A program made the translations under genes and the position numbers. A stretch of DNA of 64,000 nt from Campylobacter bilis (lineage in GTDB: Bacteria; Campylobacterota; Campylobacteria; Campylobacterales; Campylobacteraceae). This document shows positions 29,811 through 39,175 of this stretch, one piece after another (position 1 is the stretch's first letter; every line of letters begins with the position of its first letter). The stretch lies in the NCBI RefSeq assembly GCF_016806695.1, contig NZ_WUED01000004.1, forward strand, positions 62,001 through 126,000, in the 5' to 3' direction. Below the pieces are notes generated by a model, which worked only from the letters and a program-made list of their open reading frames with translations, did not search any database and was not told the origin of the DNA.

Positions 29811-31126
29811 AAAATATACCTTGCAAGGTCTTTATTTTCTATGATATCTCCAAGTTTTTCATTAACCATTTTTTTATCAACTATGAATTTTTGACCCGCA
29901 TACTCATCAGCTTCAAAGCTTAAATCTTCAAGCAATTTTTCTATCACTGTATGTAAGCGTCTAGCTCCTATATCTTGCATTTCTTCATTAGCTCTTGAAG
30001 CGATTTTAGCGATTTCTTTAATGGCTTCATCTTCAAATTCAAGCTCTAAATTTTCGGTTTTTAAAAGTTCACAATATTGTTTTAAAAGTGAATTTTTTGG
30101 GCGTGTTAAGATTTCATAAAGTGCTTTATCATCCAAGCTATCAAGTTCTACTCTTAGAGGAAAACGTCCTTGAAGTTCTGGGATTAAATCGCTAGGCTTG
30201 CTAAGATGAAATGCCCCTGCAGCAATGAAAAGGATATGATCGGTTTTTAAAGTTCCTATTTTTGTTTGTACATTTGATCCTTCTACAATAGGAAGCAAGT
30301 CTCTTTGTACACCTTCTTTGCTTGGATCTTGTCGGTTTGAATTTCTACTTGAAACTGCAATTTTATCAATCTCATCGATAAAAATAATGCCTTCATTTTC
30401 TGCTCTTTTTAGGGCTTCACTTTTGATGTTTTCTTGATCTAAAATTTTCTCTGCAGCTTCTGTTTTTAATGCGTTTTTAGCATCTTTGATTTTCATTTCT
30501 TTTTTGACTTTTTTACTGCCAACCCCAATGACTTTGACTACATCTTGCATTACACCCATTTCAGGGGGTAAATTAGGATTGGTATCGAACATATTTTGAG
30601 AAATTTCTATTTCTATAGTGCTTTCATCAAGATCGCCTTTTCTTAGTTTGGTTTTCATTTTTTCAAGGCTATTTTTGTATTCTTCTTGTTTTTCATCACT
30701 AATACCTTTAGGTAAAGGTGGTAAGAGTTTTTCTAAAATCTTATTTTCTATAAATTCTTCAATTTTATCTTTATTTTTTTCTCTTTGTTCGTTTTTTACT
30801 AAATTTAAAGCTGCATTGGCTAGATCTCTTACCATGCTTTCTACGTCACGTCCTACAAAACCCACTTCTGTATATTTGCTCGCTTCAATTTTAATGAAAG
30901 GAAAGCCCATCATTTTAGCTAGGCGTCTAGCAATTTCAGTTTTACCTACACCTGTTGATCCTATCATTAGGATATTTTTTGGGACTATATCATCTTGTAA
31001 TTGAGGGCTTAATTGCATTCTACGATAGCGGTTTCTTAAAGCTATAGCGATGATTTTTTTGGCTTTTTTTTGACCTATGATATAATCATCTAAAAATTTA
31101 ACAATTTCTTTTGGGGTTAGATTCAT
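29807..31126 (-). CDS. hslU: HslU, ATPase of the HslUV protease
   Basis: HslU unfolds substrates and feeds them to the HslV peptidase. The 439-residue AAA+ protein has Walker [31 protein letters not shown] (pore-loop region), Walker [12 protein letters not shown], and an arginine-finger region in [10 protein letters not shown]. The C-terminal LARYIL tail is the part that docks into HslV. The start overlaps the hslV stop by four bases, giving 1:1 coupling of the two subunits. Confidence 0.97.
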   Translation of the reverse strand: MNLTPKEIVKFLDDYIIGQKKAKKIIAIALRNRYRRMQLSPQLQDDIVPKNILMIGSTGVGKTEIARRLAKMMGFPFIKIEASKYTEVGFVGRDVESMVRDLANAALNLVKNEQREKNKDKIEEFIENKILEKLLPPLPKGISDEKQEEYKNSLEKMKTKLRKGDLDESTIEIEISQNMFDTNPNLPPEMGVMQDVVKVIGVGSKKVKKEMKIKDAKNALKTEAAEKILDQENIKSEALKRAENEGIIFIDEIDKIAVSSRNSNRQDPSKEGVQRDLLPIVEGSNVQTKIGTLKTDHILFIAAGAFHLSKPSDLIPELQGRFPLRVELDSLDDKALYEILTRPKNSLLKQYCELLKTENLELEFEDEAIKEIAKIASRANEEMQDIGARRLHTVIEKLLEDLSFEADEYAGQKFIVDKKMVNEKLGDIIENKDLARYIL

Positions 31127-31665
31127 TTTTCATCCTCTATCACATAAGTTTTGATATGGGTGTTTGTGTAAATACAAATTTCACCCGCAATTTGAAGACT
31201 TGATTTAACAAGTTCTTCTTCATCTAAAGAGCTGTGTTTTGCTAAGGCCCTTGCAGCAGAAAGTGCGTAATTTCCACCGCTTCCTATGGCTGCGATTTGC
31301 CCATCTTCAGGTTCTACCACATCTCCAGTTCCAGAAAGCAAGAAAATATGATTTCTATCTAATACTAGCATCATAGCTTCAAGTTTTCTTAGATATTTGT
31401 CTTTTCTCCATTCTTTAGAAAAATCAATAGCAGCTTTTAAAAGATCTCCTTTTGAACTTTGAAGAAGGTTTTCAAACATATCAAAAAGATTGAAAGCATC
31501 AGCAGTAGATCCTGCAAAACCTGCTAATACTTTGCCATTATTAAGCTTTCTGATTTTTACTGCATTGGCTTTTAAAATAGTATTTCCAAAGCTTACTTGA
31601 CCATCTCCTCCGATTACAGATTTGTTTTTGCCTTTATAAGCTAGAATTGTTGTTGCATGAAACAT
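31123..31665 (-). CDS. hslV: HslV, peptidase of the HslUV protease
   Basis: HslV is a proteasome-like N-terminal-nucleophile peptidase arranged as a double hexamer. The 180-residue protein begins [20 protein letters not shown]. The catalytic Thr would be exposed after removal of a short four- or five-residue N-terminal stretch, longer than the single Met of E. coli Hsl[10 protein letters not shown] and [14 protein letters not shown] are conserved. The ATG shares one base with the rplI stop (TAATG). Confidence 0.95.
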   Translation of the reverse strand: MFHATTILAYKGKNKSVIGGDGQVSFGNTILKANAVKIRKLNNGKVLAGFAGSTADAFNLFDMFENLLQSSKGDLLKAAIDFSKEWRKDKYLRKLEAMMLVLDRNHIFLLSGTGDVVEPEDGQIAAIGSGGNYALSAARALAKHSSLDEEELVKSSLQIAGEICIYTNTHIKTYVIEDEK

Positions 31666-32108
31666 TATTGTGCCTTTATGTTTATATTTAATTTTGCGTG
31701 GATTGCATGACCTAGTTTAATGCTAATTTCATGAAGTCCAAGACTTTTTAAAGTGTCGCATTCTAGAGTTTTTTTGTCAATTTCTATATGTGTTTGTTCT
31801 TTTAAGGCATGAGTGATTTCATCTTTAGTCACTCCGCCAAATAAATTCCCATTAGCACCTACGGGCTTTGAAATTTCAAGTGTGATTTTACCAAGCTCTT
31901 CTTTTAATTTTTCTAAATTTGCAAGTTCAAAGCGTAAATTTTCCATTTCTTTTTTCTTATCACTTTCATATTTTTTTAAAACCTCATTAGTAGCTGCTTT
32001 AGCAAAGCCTTTAGCGATTAGAAAATTTTGACCATAACCATCTTTTACTTCTTTTACTTCTCCTGCTTTTCCAAGATTTTTAACATCTTTGATTAATAAT
32101 ACTTTCAT
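31665..32108 (-). CDS. rplI: 50S ribosomal protein L9
   Basis: L9 binds 23S rRNA and helps maintain reading frame. The 147-residue protein starts [20 protein letters not shown] with [14 protein letters not shown], the classic N-terminal RNA-binding domain, a long central helix rich in Lys and Glu, and a C-terminal domain starting near GGVTKDEI. It lies 15 bases after argG on the minus strand, with the hslVU genes following. Confidence 0.97.
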   Translation of the reverse strand: MKVLLIKDVKNLGKAGEVKEVKDGYGQNFLIAKGFAKAATNEVLKKYESDKKKEMENLRFELANLEKLKEELGKITLEISKPVGANGNLFGGVTKDEITHALKEQTHIEIDKKTLECDTLKSLGLHEISIKLGHAIHAKLNINIKAQ

Positions 32109-32123
32109 TGTGTTTTCCTTGTA

Positions 32124-33344
32124 TTAAAATTTTCTTTTATTTTTTCCTGCGATAATAAAGCGTAAAGCATTAAGTCTAATAAAACCGGCTGCATCTTTTT
32201 GGTTATACACTTCATCTTCTTCAAAAGTGCAATAAGCTGTATTAAATAAGCTATCATTAGCACTTTGGCGGCCTATGACTGTTACATTGCCTTTATAAAG
32301 TTCAAGTTTTACACTTCCATTAGCATGGATTTGAGATTCATCAATTAGGGCTTGAAGCATCTTTCTTTCAGGAGAGAACCAATAGCCATTGTAAATTAAG
32401 CTTGCATATTTTGGCATTAATTCGTCTTTTAAATGTGCTGCTTCTTTATCAAGTGTGATGCTTTCAAGTGCTCTGTGTGCTTTTAAAAGTATAGTGCCTC
32501 CTGGTGTTTCATAACAACCACGACTTTTCATACCCACATAGCGATTTTCTACTATGTCAAGACGCCCTATACCGTGTTTAGCACCTAGCTTGTTAAGTCG
32601 GCTTAAAAGCCCTGAAGGGCTTAATTTCTCACCATTAATAGCGATTAAATCTCCTTTTTGGAAATCTAATTCTATGATTTCACTCTCATTGGGAGCATCT
32701 TTTGGATTTTTTACCCATCTCCACATGCTTTCTTCAGGAGTTTTTGCTGGATCTTCTAAAATGAGTCCTTCATAAGAAATATGAAGTAAATTAGCGTCCA
32801 TAGAATAAGGAGATTTGCCTTTTTGCTTAGAAATATCAATGCCATGTTTTTGTGCATAAGCTAGGAGTTTTTCACGACTATTTAAATCCCACTCACGCCA
32901 AGGGGCAATGATTTTTAAATCAGGATTAAAGGCAAGATAGGCTAATTCAAAGCGTACTTGATCGTTGCCTTTACCTGTAGCACCATGGCTTATTGCATCG
33001 GCTTTTGTTTTTAAAGCAATTTGTGCTTGGGTTTTAGCGATTAAAGGTCTTGCTATGCTTGTTCCAAGCAAATACTCTCCCTCATAAATAGTATTAGCTC
33101 TAAACATAGGAAATACATAATCTTTAACAAATTCATCTTTTAAATCTTGAATGAAAATATTTTCTTCTTTTACGCCTAAAGAAAGGGCTTTTTTTCTTGC
33201 GGGTTCGAGTTCTTCACCTTGGCCAATATCAGCTGTAAAGGTTATGACTTCACATTTGTATTCATCTTGAAGCCATTTTAAAATAATACTTGTATCAAGT
33301 CCACCAGAATAAGCTAAAACCACTTTTTTTATTTCATTGTTCAT
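32124..33344 (-). CDS. argG: Argininosuccinate synthase
   Basis: ArgG joins citrulline and aspartate with ATP in arginine synthesis. The 406-residue protein has the PP-loop [15 protein letters not shown] at the start, [14 protein letters not shown], and [22 protein letters not shown], all diagnostic. It heads a minus-strand unit with rplI, hslV, hslU and era. A 159-base gap separates it from the divergent S4 gene. A TACAAT -10-like box is visible upstream of it on the minus strand, and I saw no clear ARG box. Confidence 0.97.
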   Translation of the reverse strand: MNNEIKKVVLAYSGGLDTSIILKWLQDEYKCEVITFTADIGQGEELEPARKKALSLGVKEENIFIQDLKDEFVKDYVFPMFRANTIYEGEYLLGTSIARPLIAKTQAQIALKTKADAISHGATGKGNDQVRFELAYLAFNPDLKIIAPWREWDLNSREKLLAYAQKHGIDISKQKGKSPYSMDANLLHISYEGLILEDPAKTPEESMWRWVKNPKDAPNESEIIELDFQKGDLIAINGEKLSPSGLLSRLNKLGAKHGIGRLDIVENRYVGMKSRGCYETPGGTILLKAHRALESITLDKEAAHLKDELMPKYASLIYNGYWFSPERKMLQALIDESQIHANGSVKLELYKGNVTVIGRQSANDSLFNTAYCTFEEDEVYNQKDAAGFIRLNALRFIIAGKNKRKF

Positions 33345-33490
33345 TTAAAGATATCCTTTATTAATGAGTGTTAAAAACGATCAATATTGTATCTAAAATA
33401 CTTTAAAGAAAAGTTTTTTTAGCTTTGTTTTTTCAAAGAAAGATGAAGGATGGAAGTAAGGTTTGTTTCAAAACATTTGATTTTTTTTGC

Positions 33491-33506
33491 TAAAATTATT
33501 TTTATG
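33491..33506 (+). promoter_or_regulatory. -10 element immediately before the S4-protein start
   Basis: TAAAAT at 33491-33496, preceded by T-rich sequence and GC, ends seven bases before the ATG at 33504. There is no ribosome binding site between them. Like nadK, this suggests a leaderless or nearly leaderless transcript. Confidence 0.45.
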
Positions 33507-33749
33507 AGAATTGATAAATTTTTAAATGCAGTTAATATTATTAAAAGACGTGCAATTGCTGAAGATATGTGTAGGAGTGGGGTTGTGGGGATTAATGGCG
33601 TTATTGTTAAAGCAAGTAAAGAAGTTAAAATAGGAGATATTATCACTTTATATTTTATTCAATACACTCAAAGTTATAAGGTTTTAGCTTTGCCAAGTAC
33701 TAAAAATATTCCTAAAAATGCACAAAATGAGTATGTGGTGAAATTATGA
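33504..33749 (+). CDS. Small S4-domain RNA-binding protein (RqcP/Hsp15-like)
   Basis: The 81-residue protein consists almost wholly of one S4 fold: MRIDKFLNAVNIIKRRAIAE, GVVGINGVIVKASKEVKIGD. Small S4 proteins of this kind include Hsp15 and RqcP (YabO), which bind tRNA or the 50S subunit in rescue of stalled ribosomes. Which of these this is cannot be decided here. I use ATG 33504, where the S4 fold begins, and not the in-frame ATG at 33450, which adds a hydrophobic stretch of no S4 likeness. It is coupled to tsaE by a four-base overlap. Confidence 0.8.
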   Translation: MRIDKFLNAVNIIKRRAIAEDMCRSGVVGINGVIVKASKEVKIGDIITLYFIQYTQSYKVLALPSTKNIPKNAQNEYVVKL

Positions 33750-34153
33750 AAGAATTTATTTTAGCCAAAGAGGAGCTTTCAATTATGCTTAAACATTTGC
33801 CCAAAAGTGGCGTTGTTTTGCTTGAAGGGGATTTAGCTAGTGGAAAAACAAGTTTAGTTCAAGCTTGGGTTAAGTTTCTAGGTCTTAATGATAAGGCGGA
33901 TTCTCCTACTTTTTCTATAATGCAAAAATACCATGATCAAAACATTTGCATTTATCATTATGATATATACCAACAAGGCTTAGAAGGGCTTTTGATTAAT
34001 GGTTTATTTGAAAATTTTTTTGAAGAAGGTTTGCATTTAGTGGAATGGGGTGATGAAAATTTAAAAAAGGCTTTATTAAAACTTGGAATTTTAAGCATGC
34101 AGATTAAAATCAGCCTTAAGGAAAATAAAAGAAAGTATCAAATTTATGAGTAA
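33746..34153 (+). CDS. tsaE: TsaE, ATPase for tRNA t6A37 synthesis
   Basis: TsaE is needed with TsaB, TsaC and TsaD for the threonylcarbamoyl-adenosine modification of tRNAs reading ANN codons. The 135-residue protein has the P-loop LLEGDLASGKTSLVQAW and the family-specific DSPTFSIMQKYH and HLVEWGD. It overlaps the S4-protein gene (ATGA) and lptB (8 bases). A tRNA-modification gene leading into lptB and rpoN is simply Campylobacter order, without obvious functional link. Confidence 0.93.
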   Translation: MKEFILAKEELSIMLKHLPKSGVVLLEGDLASGKTSLVQAWVKFLGLNDKADSPTFSIMQKYHDQNICIYHYDIYQQGLEGLLINGLFENFFEEGLHLVEWGDENLKKALLKLGILSMQIKISLKENKRKYQIYE

Positions 34154-34874
34154 ATTAGAAATTATCAATTTAGAAAAAATCATTAAAAAAACCAAAATTA
34201 TCCATGGAATTTCTTTAGAAGTTAATAGTGCAGAAGTCGTTGGGCTTTTAGGTCCAAATGGAGCGGGTAAAACAACGACATTTTATATGATATGTGGCCT
34301 TATAGCCCCTAGTAGTGGAAGGGTTGTTTTAGATGGTTTAGATATTACGAAAAATCCTTTAAATAAACGTGCAAGATCAGGTATAGGGTATTTACCTCAA
34401 GAAAGCAGCATTTTTAAAGATTTAAGCGTGGAAGAGAACTTGCTTTTAGCAGCACAAATTTTTTATAAAGATAAGAAAATTTTACATGATAAAGTCGAGC
34501 AAATGCTTGAACTTTTAAGTATAGAGCCCATCCGTTTAAGGAAAGGTTTGAGTTTAAGCGGTGGTGAAAGGAGGCGTTGCGAGATCGCTAGAAGTCTTAT
34601 ATGTGAGCCTAAATTTTTGCTTCTTGATGAACCTTTTGCTGGTGTTGATCCTATAGCAGTAGCTGAGATTCAAACTTTAATTAAAGAGCTTAAAAGGCTT
34701 GATATAGGAGTATTAATTACTGATCATAATGTGCGTGAAACTTTAGCTATTTGTGATAGGGCTTATGTTATAAAATCAGGTTCTTTGCTTGCTAGTGGGA
34801 ATGCAGATGAAATAGCTACAAATAAAGATGTAAAAAAATATTATCTAGGAGCGGAGTTTAAACTCCTTGATTGA
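34146..34874 (+). CDS. lptB: LptB, ATPase of the lipooligosaccharide exporter
   Basis: LptB powers extraction of lipooligosaccharide from the inner membrane in the LptB2FG complex. The 242-residue ABC protein has Walker A LLGPNGAGKTTTFYM, Q-loop YLPQESSIFKDLSVEENL, the ABC signature LSGGERRRCEIARSL, and Walker B LLLDEPFAGVDPIAV; the ERRR form after the signature is typical of LptB. It directly precedes rpoN, the arrangement found in many proteobacteria. Confidence 0.93.
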   Translation: MSKLEIINLEKIIKKTKIIHGISLEVNSAEVVGLLGPNGAGKTTTFYMICGLIAPSSGRVVLDGLDITKNPLNKRARSGIGYLPQESSIFKDLSVEENLLLAAQIFYKDKKILHDKVEQMLELLSIEPIRLRKGLSLSGGERRRCEIARSLICEPKFLLLDEPFAGVDPIAVAEIQTLIKELKRLDIGVLITDHNVRETLAICDRAYVIKSGSLLASGNADEIATNKDVKKYYLGAEFKLLD

Positions 34875-36124
34875 TGCTAAAGCAAAAAATTTCTCAAGTA
34901 CCTAAGAGTAAAATTTCTCAGACTTTACGTTCTTGGTTGCCTATTTTACAAGCAAATATAGAAGATTTAAAGGAGAATTTAGATCAATTTTCCCAAGAAA
35001 ATCCTTTTTTAAGCGTTAAAGATTCTATACAAACTTGTGCTAATGGTAAGAATTATTTTGATTCATTTTATAAACATAATGTCAATTCAGCTTTAGTAGA
35101 TAGTAAAGGCATAGCTAAAAAAAGTGTTTATGAACTTTTAAATGAACAAATTCTTCCTCCTCTTTTTCCTACAAGTAAATCTCAAGAACTTGCAAAAAAG
35201 ATTATAGAGTGTTTAAATGAAGAGGGTTATTTTGAGTATGATAAGAATATTTTAAAAGAATATTCTTTAGAAGAGCTTGAACGTGTAAGATTGAGATTTC
35301 GATTTTTAGATCCTGTGGGCGTGGGTTCAAAAGATTATAAAGAAGCTTTTTTATTTGCACTTGATAATATGCAATTGGATGAAAAATTGGATGAATTTTG
35401 TAGAGTTTTGATCATGAATTTTGAAAACATACAAAAATATACTAAAGAACCTTTGTATAAAGAAGCTTTAGGAGTGATTAAGCGTTTTAGTACTCCTCCT
35501 TTTTTAGAATATTTTGAAGACTCTCGTGTGATAGTTCCTGATATTTTCGTTTATAAAGAAGAAGGTGAAATTAAGGTAAAAATCAACGATGATTATTATC
35601 CTGAAATTTCTATACAAACTGATGGTTTAGAACATGATTTTTTAAGCCATTATATTAAAGAAGCAAAAAATTTAGTCGATGCTTTAGCAATGCGAAAGGC
35701 AACTCTTTATAAAATAGGGCTTATGATAGTAGAATATCAGTATGATTTTTTTATGGGTAAAGAAATCAAGCCTATGACTTTTAAGGATTTAGCGCTTGAT
35801 TTGGGTCGTAATGCTTCTACCATTTCAAGAGCTGTGGCAAATAAATATTTAAGTTGTGAAAGAGGCCTTATACCTTTGCGCGATTTCTTTTCTTTTGCTT
35901 TAGATGAAGAAGGAGAAACTTCAAATGTCGGGGTGAAGGAATTTATAGTTAATTTAGTAAAAAATGAAAATCATAATAAACCTTTAAGTGATAGCAAGAT
36001 CTTAGATCTTATTAAAAAGCAATTTCATATTGATATAGGACGAAGGACTATTACAAAATACCGTAAGCATCTTAATATAGCAAGTTCTACAGACAGAAAA
36101 AAACTTTATGAGTTAGAAGGATAG
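34874..36124 (+). CDS. rpoN: RNA polymerase sigma-54 factor
   Basis: Sigma-54 directs transcription of middle flagellar genes with the FlgR activator in Campylobacter. The 416-residue protein has an N-terminal activator-interaction region (PKSKISQTLRSWLPILQAN), the core-binding domain, a helix-turn-helix (DLGRNASTISRAVANKYL) and the RpoN box GRRTITKYRKHLNIASS near the end. The ATG at 34874 shares one base with the lptB stop. Two matching promoters are present in this window, at flgF and flgH. It ends 22 bases from the convergent uvrB stop. Confidence 0.95.
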   Translation: MLKQKISQVPKSKISQTLRSWLPILQANIEDLKENLDQFSQENPFLSVKDSIQTCANGKNYFDSFYKHNVNSALVDSKGIAKKSVYELLNEQILPPLFPTSKSQELAKKIIECLNEEGYFEYDKNILKEYSLEELERVRLRFRFLDPVGVGSKDYKEAFLFALDNMQLDEKLDEFCRVLIMNFENIQKYTKEPLYKEALGVIKRFSTPPFLEYFEDSRVIVPDIFVYKEEGEIKVKINDDYYPEISIQTDGLEHDFLSHYIKEAKNLVDALAMRKATLYKIGLMIVEYQYDFFMGKEIKPMTFKDLALDLGRNASTISRAVANKYLSCERGLIPLRDFFSFALDEEGETSNVGVKEFIVNLVKNENHNKPLSDSKILDLIKKQFHIDIGRRTITKYRKHLNIASSTDRKKLYELEG

Positions 36125-36146
36125 TTTTTAGTAAAATATCTTATTC

Positions 36147-38120
36147 TTATAAATCTTTAAGCTTATGAATTTCATCCCTAAAAGCTGCTGCTTTTTCAAA
36201 TTCAAGTGCTTTAGCTGCTTCTAGCATTTGTCTGCGTAGTTCTTTGATGAATTTGGCTCTTTCTTTAGCTGGCATTTTTTCTAATTTTTTTCCTTTGCGA
36301 TAAATGATACCTTGATCTTCTTCGTTTTTAAGACTTTCTTCTATGTGACGCTTGACTGAAGTTGGGGTAATATTATGCTTTTTATTATAAGCTGCTTGCA
36401 ATTTACGCCTCTCATGGGTTATATCCATGGCTTCTTGCATGGATTTTGTGATTTTTTTACAAAAAAGCAAAACCTTGCCATTGACATTCCTAGCAGCTCT
36501 TCCTATGGTTTGAATAAGGCTTGTAGTACTTCTTAAAAATCCTTCTTTATCTGCATCCATAATCGCAATTAATGAAACTTCAGGTAAGTCAAGTCCTTCT
36601 CTAAGCAAATTAATACCTATAAGTATATCAAAAGTACCATTTCTTAAATTACGAATGATTTCATTACGTTCTACAGCATCAATATCAGAGTGCATGTATT
36701 TTACTTTCATGCCTAATTGTAGATAATACCTTGTGAGTTCTTCAGCAAGCTTTTTAGTAAGTACAGTGACTAAAACACGTTCGTTTCTTTCTATGACTTT
36801 TTTAGCTTCATCAAATAAAATTTCAACTTGATTATCGCTATCTTTAAGTTCTATAAAAGGATCTAATAACCCTGTAGGGCGCATGATTTGATGAAAAATA
36901 TTTTCCTTGCTTAACTCAAGCTCTAAAGGTGCAGGTGTAGCCGATACAAAAAGAAATTGACAATTTTTATGGATAAACTCATCAAACATCAAAGGCCGAT
37001 TATCTAATGCTGAAGGCAAACGAAAACCATAATCAACCAAAGTTTGCTTTCTGCTTCTATCGCCTGCGAACATACCGCGAAATTGCGGCAAAGAAACATG
37101 GCTTTCATCTACAATAACAAGAAATTTCCTATCTTTTATAGCAAAATAATCAAAAAGTGTGTAAGGCGTGTCGCCTTCTTTTAATCCTGTTAAATGTCTT
37201 GCATAATTTTCAATGCCTTTGCACATGCCTGTGCTATTTAGCATTTCAAGATCAAATTCTACCCTTTGCTTAAGACGTTGATATTCTACGAGCTTGTTTT
37301 CGTGTTCAAATTGGGCTAAGCGTTGGTTTAATTCTATTTTTATATCATTTATAGCTTGTTTTAAGCGTGTTTGACCTACGCTAAATTGGCTTGTAGGATA
37401 GAGTATAAAGCGTTTTAAATCTTTACCTTTTTTGCCTTCTAAAACATTATAATGATACATAGCATCTAGCTCATCGCCAAAAAATTCAAGTCTTACTACT
37501 TCATCTTCATAATAAGCAGGATAAATGTCTATAATATCGCCTTGAACACGAAAATCAGCACGATCAAAGAAATTGTCATTTCTTTTATAACCCATATCCA
37601 CTAGCTTTTTTAAAAGTTCTTTTTGTGAAATTTGCATGCCTAATTCAAAGATTAAAACCATACCTGTGTATTCTTGAGGATTCCCTAATCCATAATTTGC
37701 CGATACACTAGCAATGCATACAACATCTTCATAGCTTAAAAGAGAGGCTGTTGCACTTAATCTTAAACGTTCTAAATCTTCATTTGTAGAACTGTCTTTT
37801 TCTATGAAAACATCCGTACGAGGGATATAAGCTTCAGGTTGGTAATAATCATAATAAGATATAAAATATTCTACATGGTTATTAGAAAAAAAGCCTTTAA
37901 ATTCGCTATAAAGTTGTGCACAAAGGCTTTTATTATGACTCATGATAAGAGTTGGCATATTTAATTCTTTAATAACATTTGCCATGGTAAAGGTTTTCCC
38001 GCTTCCTGTAACGCCTAGTAAGGTTTGGTATTTGTTGCCTTTTTTGATGCTATTGACTATACCTTTGATGGCTTTTTCTTGATCAGGACTTGGTTTAAAT
38101 TGACTTGTTAGTTCTAACAT
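36147..38120 (-). CDS. uvrB: UvrB, nucleotide excision repair helicase-like subunit
   Basis: UvrB verifies DNA damage loaded by UvrA and recruits UvrC. The 657-residue protein has Walker [16 protein letters not shown], the damage-probing beta-hairpin region [15 protein letters not shown], the DESH box ([14 protein letters not shown]), QTIGRAARN (motif VI), and the C-terminal UvrC-binding helical domain. I choose ATG 38120 ([14 protein letters not shown]) over GTG 38129. In C. jejuni I remember dcuB and kdp genes between rpoN and uvrB; here they are absent. Confidence 0.97.
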   Translation of the reverse strand: MLELTSQFKPSPDQEKAIKGIVNSIKKGNKYQTLLGVTGSGKTFTMANVIKELNMPTLIMSHNKSLCAQLYSEFKGFFSNNHVEYFISYYDYYQPEAYIPRTDVFIEKDSSTNEDLERLRLSATASLLSYEDVVCIASVSANYGLGNPQEYTGMVLIFELGMQISQKELLKKLVDMGYKRNDNFFDRADFRVQGDIIDIYPAYYEDEVVRLEFFGDELDAMYHYNVLEGKKGKDLKRFILYPTSQFSVGQTRLKQAINDIKIELNQRLAQFEHENKLVEYQRLKQRVEFDLEMLNSTGMCKGIENYARHLTGLKEGDTPYTLFDYFAIKDRKFLVIVDESHVSLPQFRGMFAGDRSRKQTLVDYGFRLPSALDNRPLMFDEFIHKNCQFLFVSATPAPLELELSKENIFHQIMRPTGLLDPFIELKDSDNQVEILFDEAKKVIERNERVLVTVLTKKLAEELTRYYLQLGMKVKYMHSDIDAVERNEIIRNLRNGTFDILIGINLLREGLDLPEVSLIAIMDADKEGFLRSTTSLIQTIGRAARNVNGKVLLFCKKITKSMQEAMDITHERRKLQAAYNKKHNITPTSVKRHIEESLKNEEDQGIIYRKGKKLEKMPAKERAKFIKELRRQMLEAAKALEFEKAAAFRDEIHKLKDL

Positions 38121-38279
38121 GATTTTCACTTTTTTAATTGATTCAATGAAAAATTCTAAAAGAAAATACTTTAATTAAAAATTAATCAACAATAAAAACC
38201 TAAAATTAAATTTTTTTCTGCTACAATTATAAAAATATTTTCCAAAAAATTATAAATTTCCAAAAGATAAGGCAAAAAT

Positions 38280-38510
38280 ATGTTTGATGAAAAAATAATC
38301 AATACTATGACTGATAAAGTAAATGAGTTGATAGAAAAGTATAATGAAGTTTGCAAGGCTAATGAAGCTTTAAGAAATGAGCTTGTTAGTGTCAAAGCAC
38401 AAAATGAAGCAAAGAGTAATCAAATCATGCGTTTAGAAGAAGAGCTTAAATCTCGTAATATAGAAAGCGAAGATATTTATAAGAAAATAGAGGCTGTTCT
38501 TGGCAGATAA
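38280..38510 (+). CDS. Small coiled-coil protein (ZapB-like shape), function unknown
   Basis: The 76-residue protein is nearly all heptad coiled coil (KVNELIEKYNEVCKANEALR, then RLEEELKSRN), the size and shape of the division protein ZapB, though I have no motif that proves it. A promoter-like TACAAT lies at 38222-38227, and an AAGG ribosome binding site is upstream. The following gene starts inside its last codons with a TTG, so the two are co-translated. Confidence 0.55.
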   Translation: MFDEKIINTMTDKVNELIEKYNEVCKANEALRNELVSVKAQNEAKSNQIMRLEEELKSRNIESEDIYKKIEAVLGR

Positions 38511-38742
38511 TCTTAAACAAGTTATTATTAATGTCAATGCGAAAGATTTTATTGTTAAATGCAGTGAAGAATTTGCGAATTTTTTAGAGGATGATATTGC
38601 TTTTATTTCTGGTGGCACCAAAAAAATAGAATTAAAACATTTTGTCGATGCTTTTGTAAAAAAAAGCTATGAAAATTATATTTTAGAAAGAGAACTCAAA
38701 AAGCTAATAAAAGCCATCAATGAAGAACTTCCCATAAAATGA
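38500..38742 (+). CDS. Small hypothetical protein, ZapA-like in pattern
   Basis: The 80-residue protein begins (TTG at 38500, GAGG at 38489-38492) with VIINVNAKDFIVKCSEEFANF and ends with a helix-rich ILERELKKLIKAIN segment. A beta-strand start and helical tail recall ZapA, and pairing with a ZapB-like coiled-coil neighbour makes a division role thinkable, but this is inference. The stop overlaps the prepilin-like start by four bases (ATGA), so translation runs on into that damaged gene. Confidence 0.45.
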   Translation: MADNLKQVIINVNAKDFIVKCSEEFANFLEDDIAFISGGTKKIELKHFVDAFVKKSYENYILERELKKLIKAINEELPIK

Positions 38743-39175
38743 AAAAGCATTTACTTTGCTTGAACTTGTTTTTGTCATGTTGATTCTAGCGATTTTGGCA
38801 AGTTTATCTTTATCCTTTATAGGCACTACAAAGGATAAAGTAAAAATATTAAAATTAAAAACTGATTATGAAATGTTAAATTCCGCCCTTGCACTCATGC
38901 GCACTCAAATGAAACTTAAAAATTTAAATTTCCCAACTGTTTTAGAACATGCAAAAATCAATCATCCTAAACAAAAGCTTTTTTATTGTTTGAACGATTG
39001 TGCTTATTCTTTATTAGATACGCCTATTTATTCTGATTTTAAATTTTGGATGAAAACGGGTGAAAATCATTATAGTTTTGCTTTAAATGCTAAAGAGAAA
39101 GTTGATTTTGTTTATGATTTTAAACAGGGTTTGTTAAAATGTATAGAAAGTTTTAGATGCAAAGAACTTCTATGA
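38739..39175 (+). pseudogene. Type IV prepilin-like (pseudopilin) gene, frameshifted in its leader
   Basis: The ATG at 38739 overlaps the previous TGA. As written, translation reads MKKHLLCLNLFLSC and stops. Adding one A to the A5 run at 38742-38746 gives MKKAFTLLELVFVMLILAIL, a classic prepilin leader: short basic stretch, A/F cleavage site, Glu at position +5 and a hydrophobic helix. The remaining frame, from 38747 to 39175, is open and codes for about 140 more residues with a pair of cysteines near CLNDCAYSLL. A TTG at 38756 could only make a protein without the leader. The gene overlaps priA. Confidence 0.75.

Noticed and set aside
30618-31004. 128-residue plus-strand frame inside hslU
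   Set aside because: Antisense to the HslU Walker A region; no start signals and no motif.
33450-33503. N-terminal extension of the S4-domain protein from ATG 33450
   Set aside because: The added residues are hydrophobic and not S4-like; the S4 fold begins at ATG 33504, just after a -10 box.
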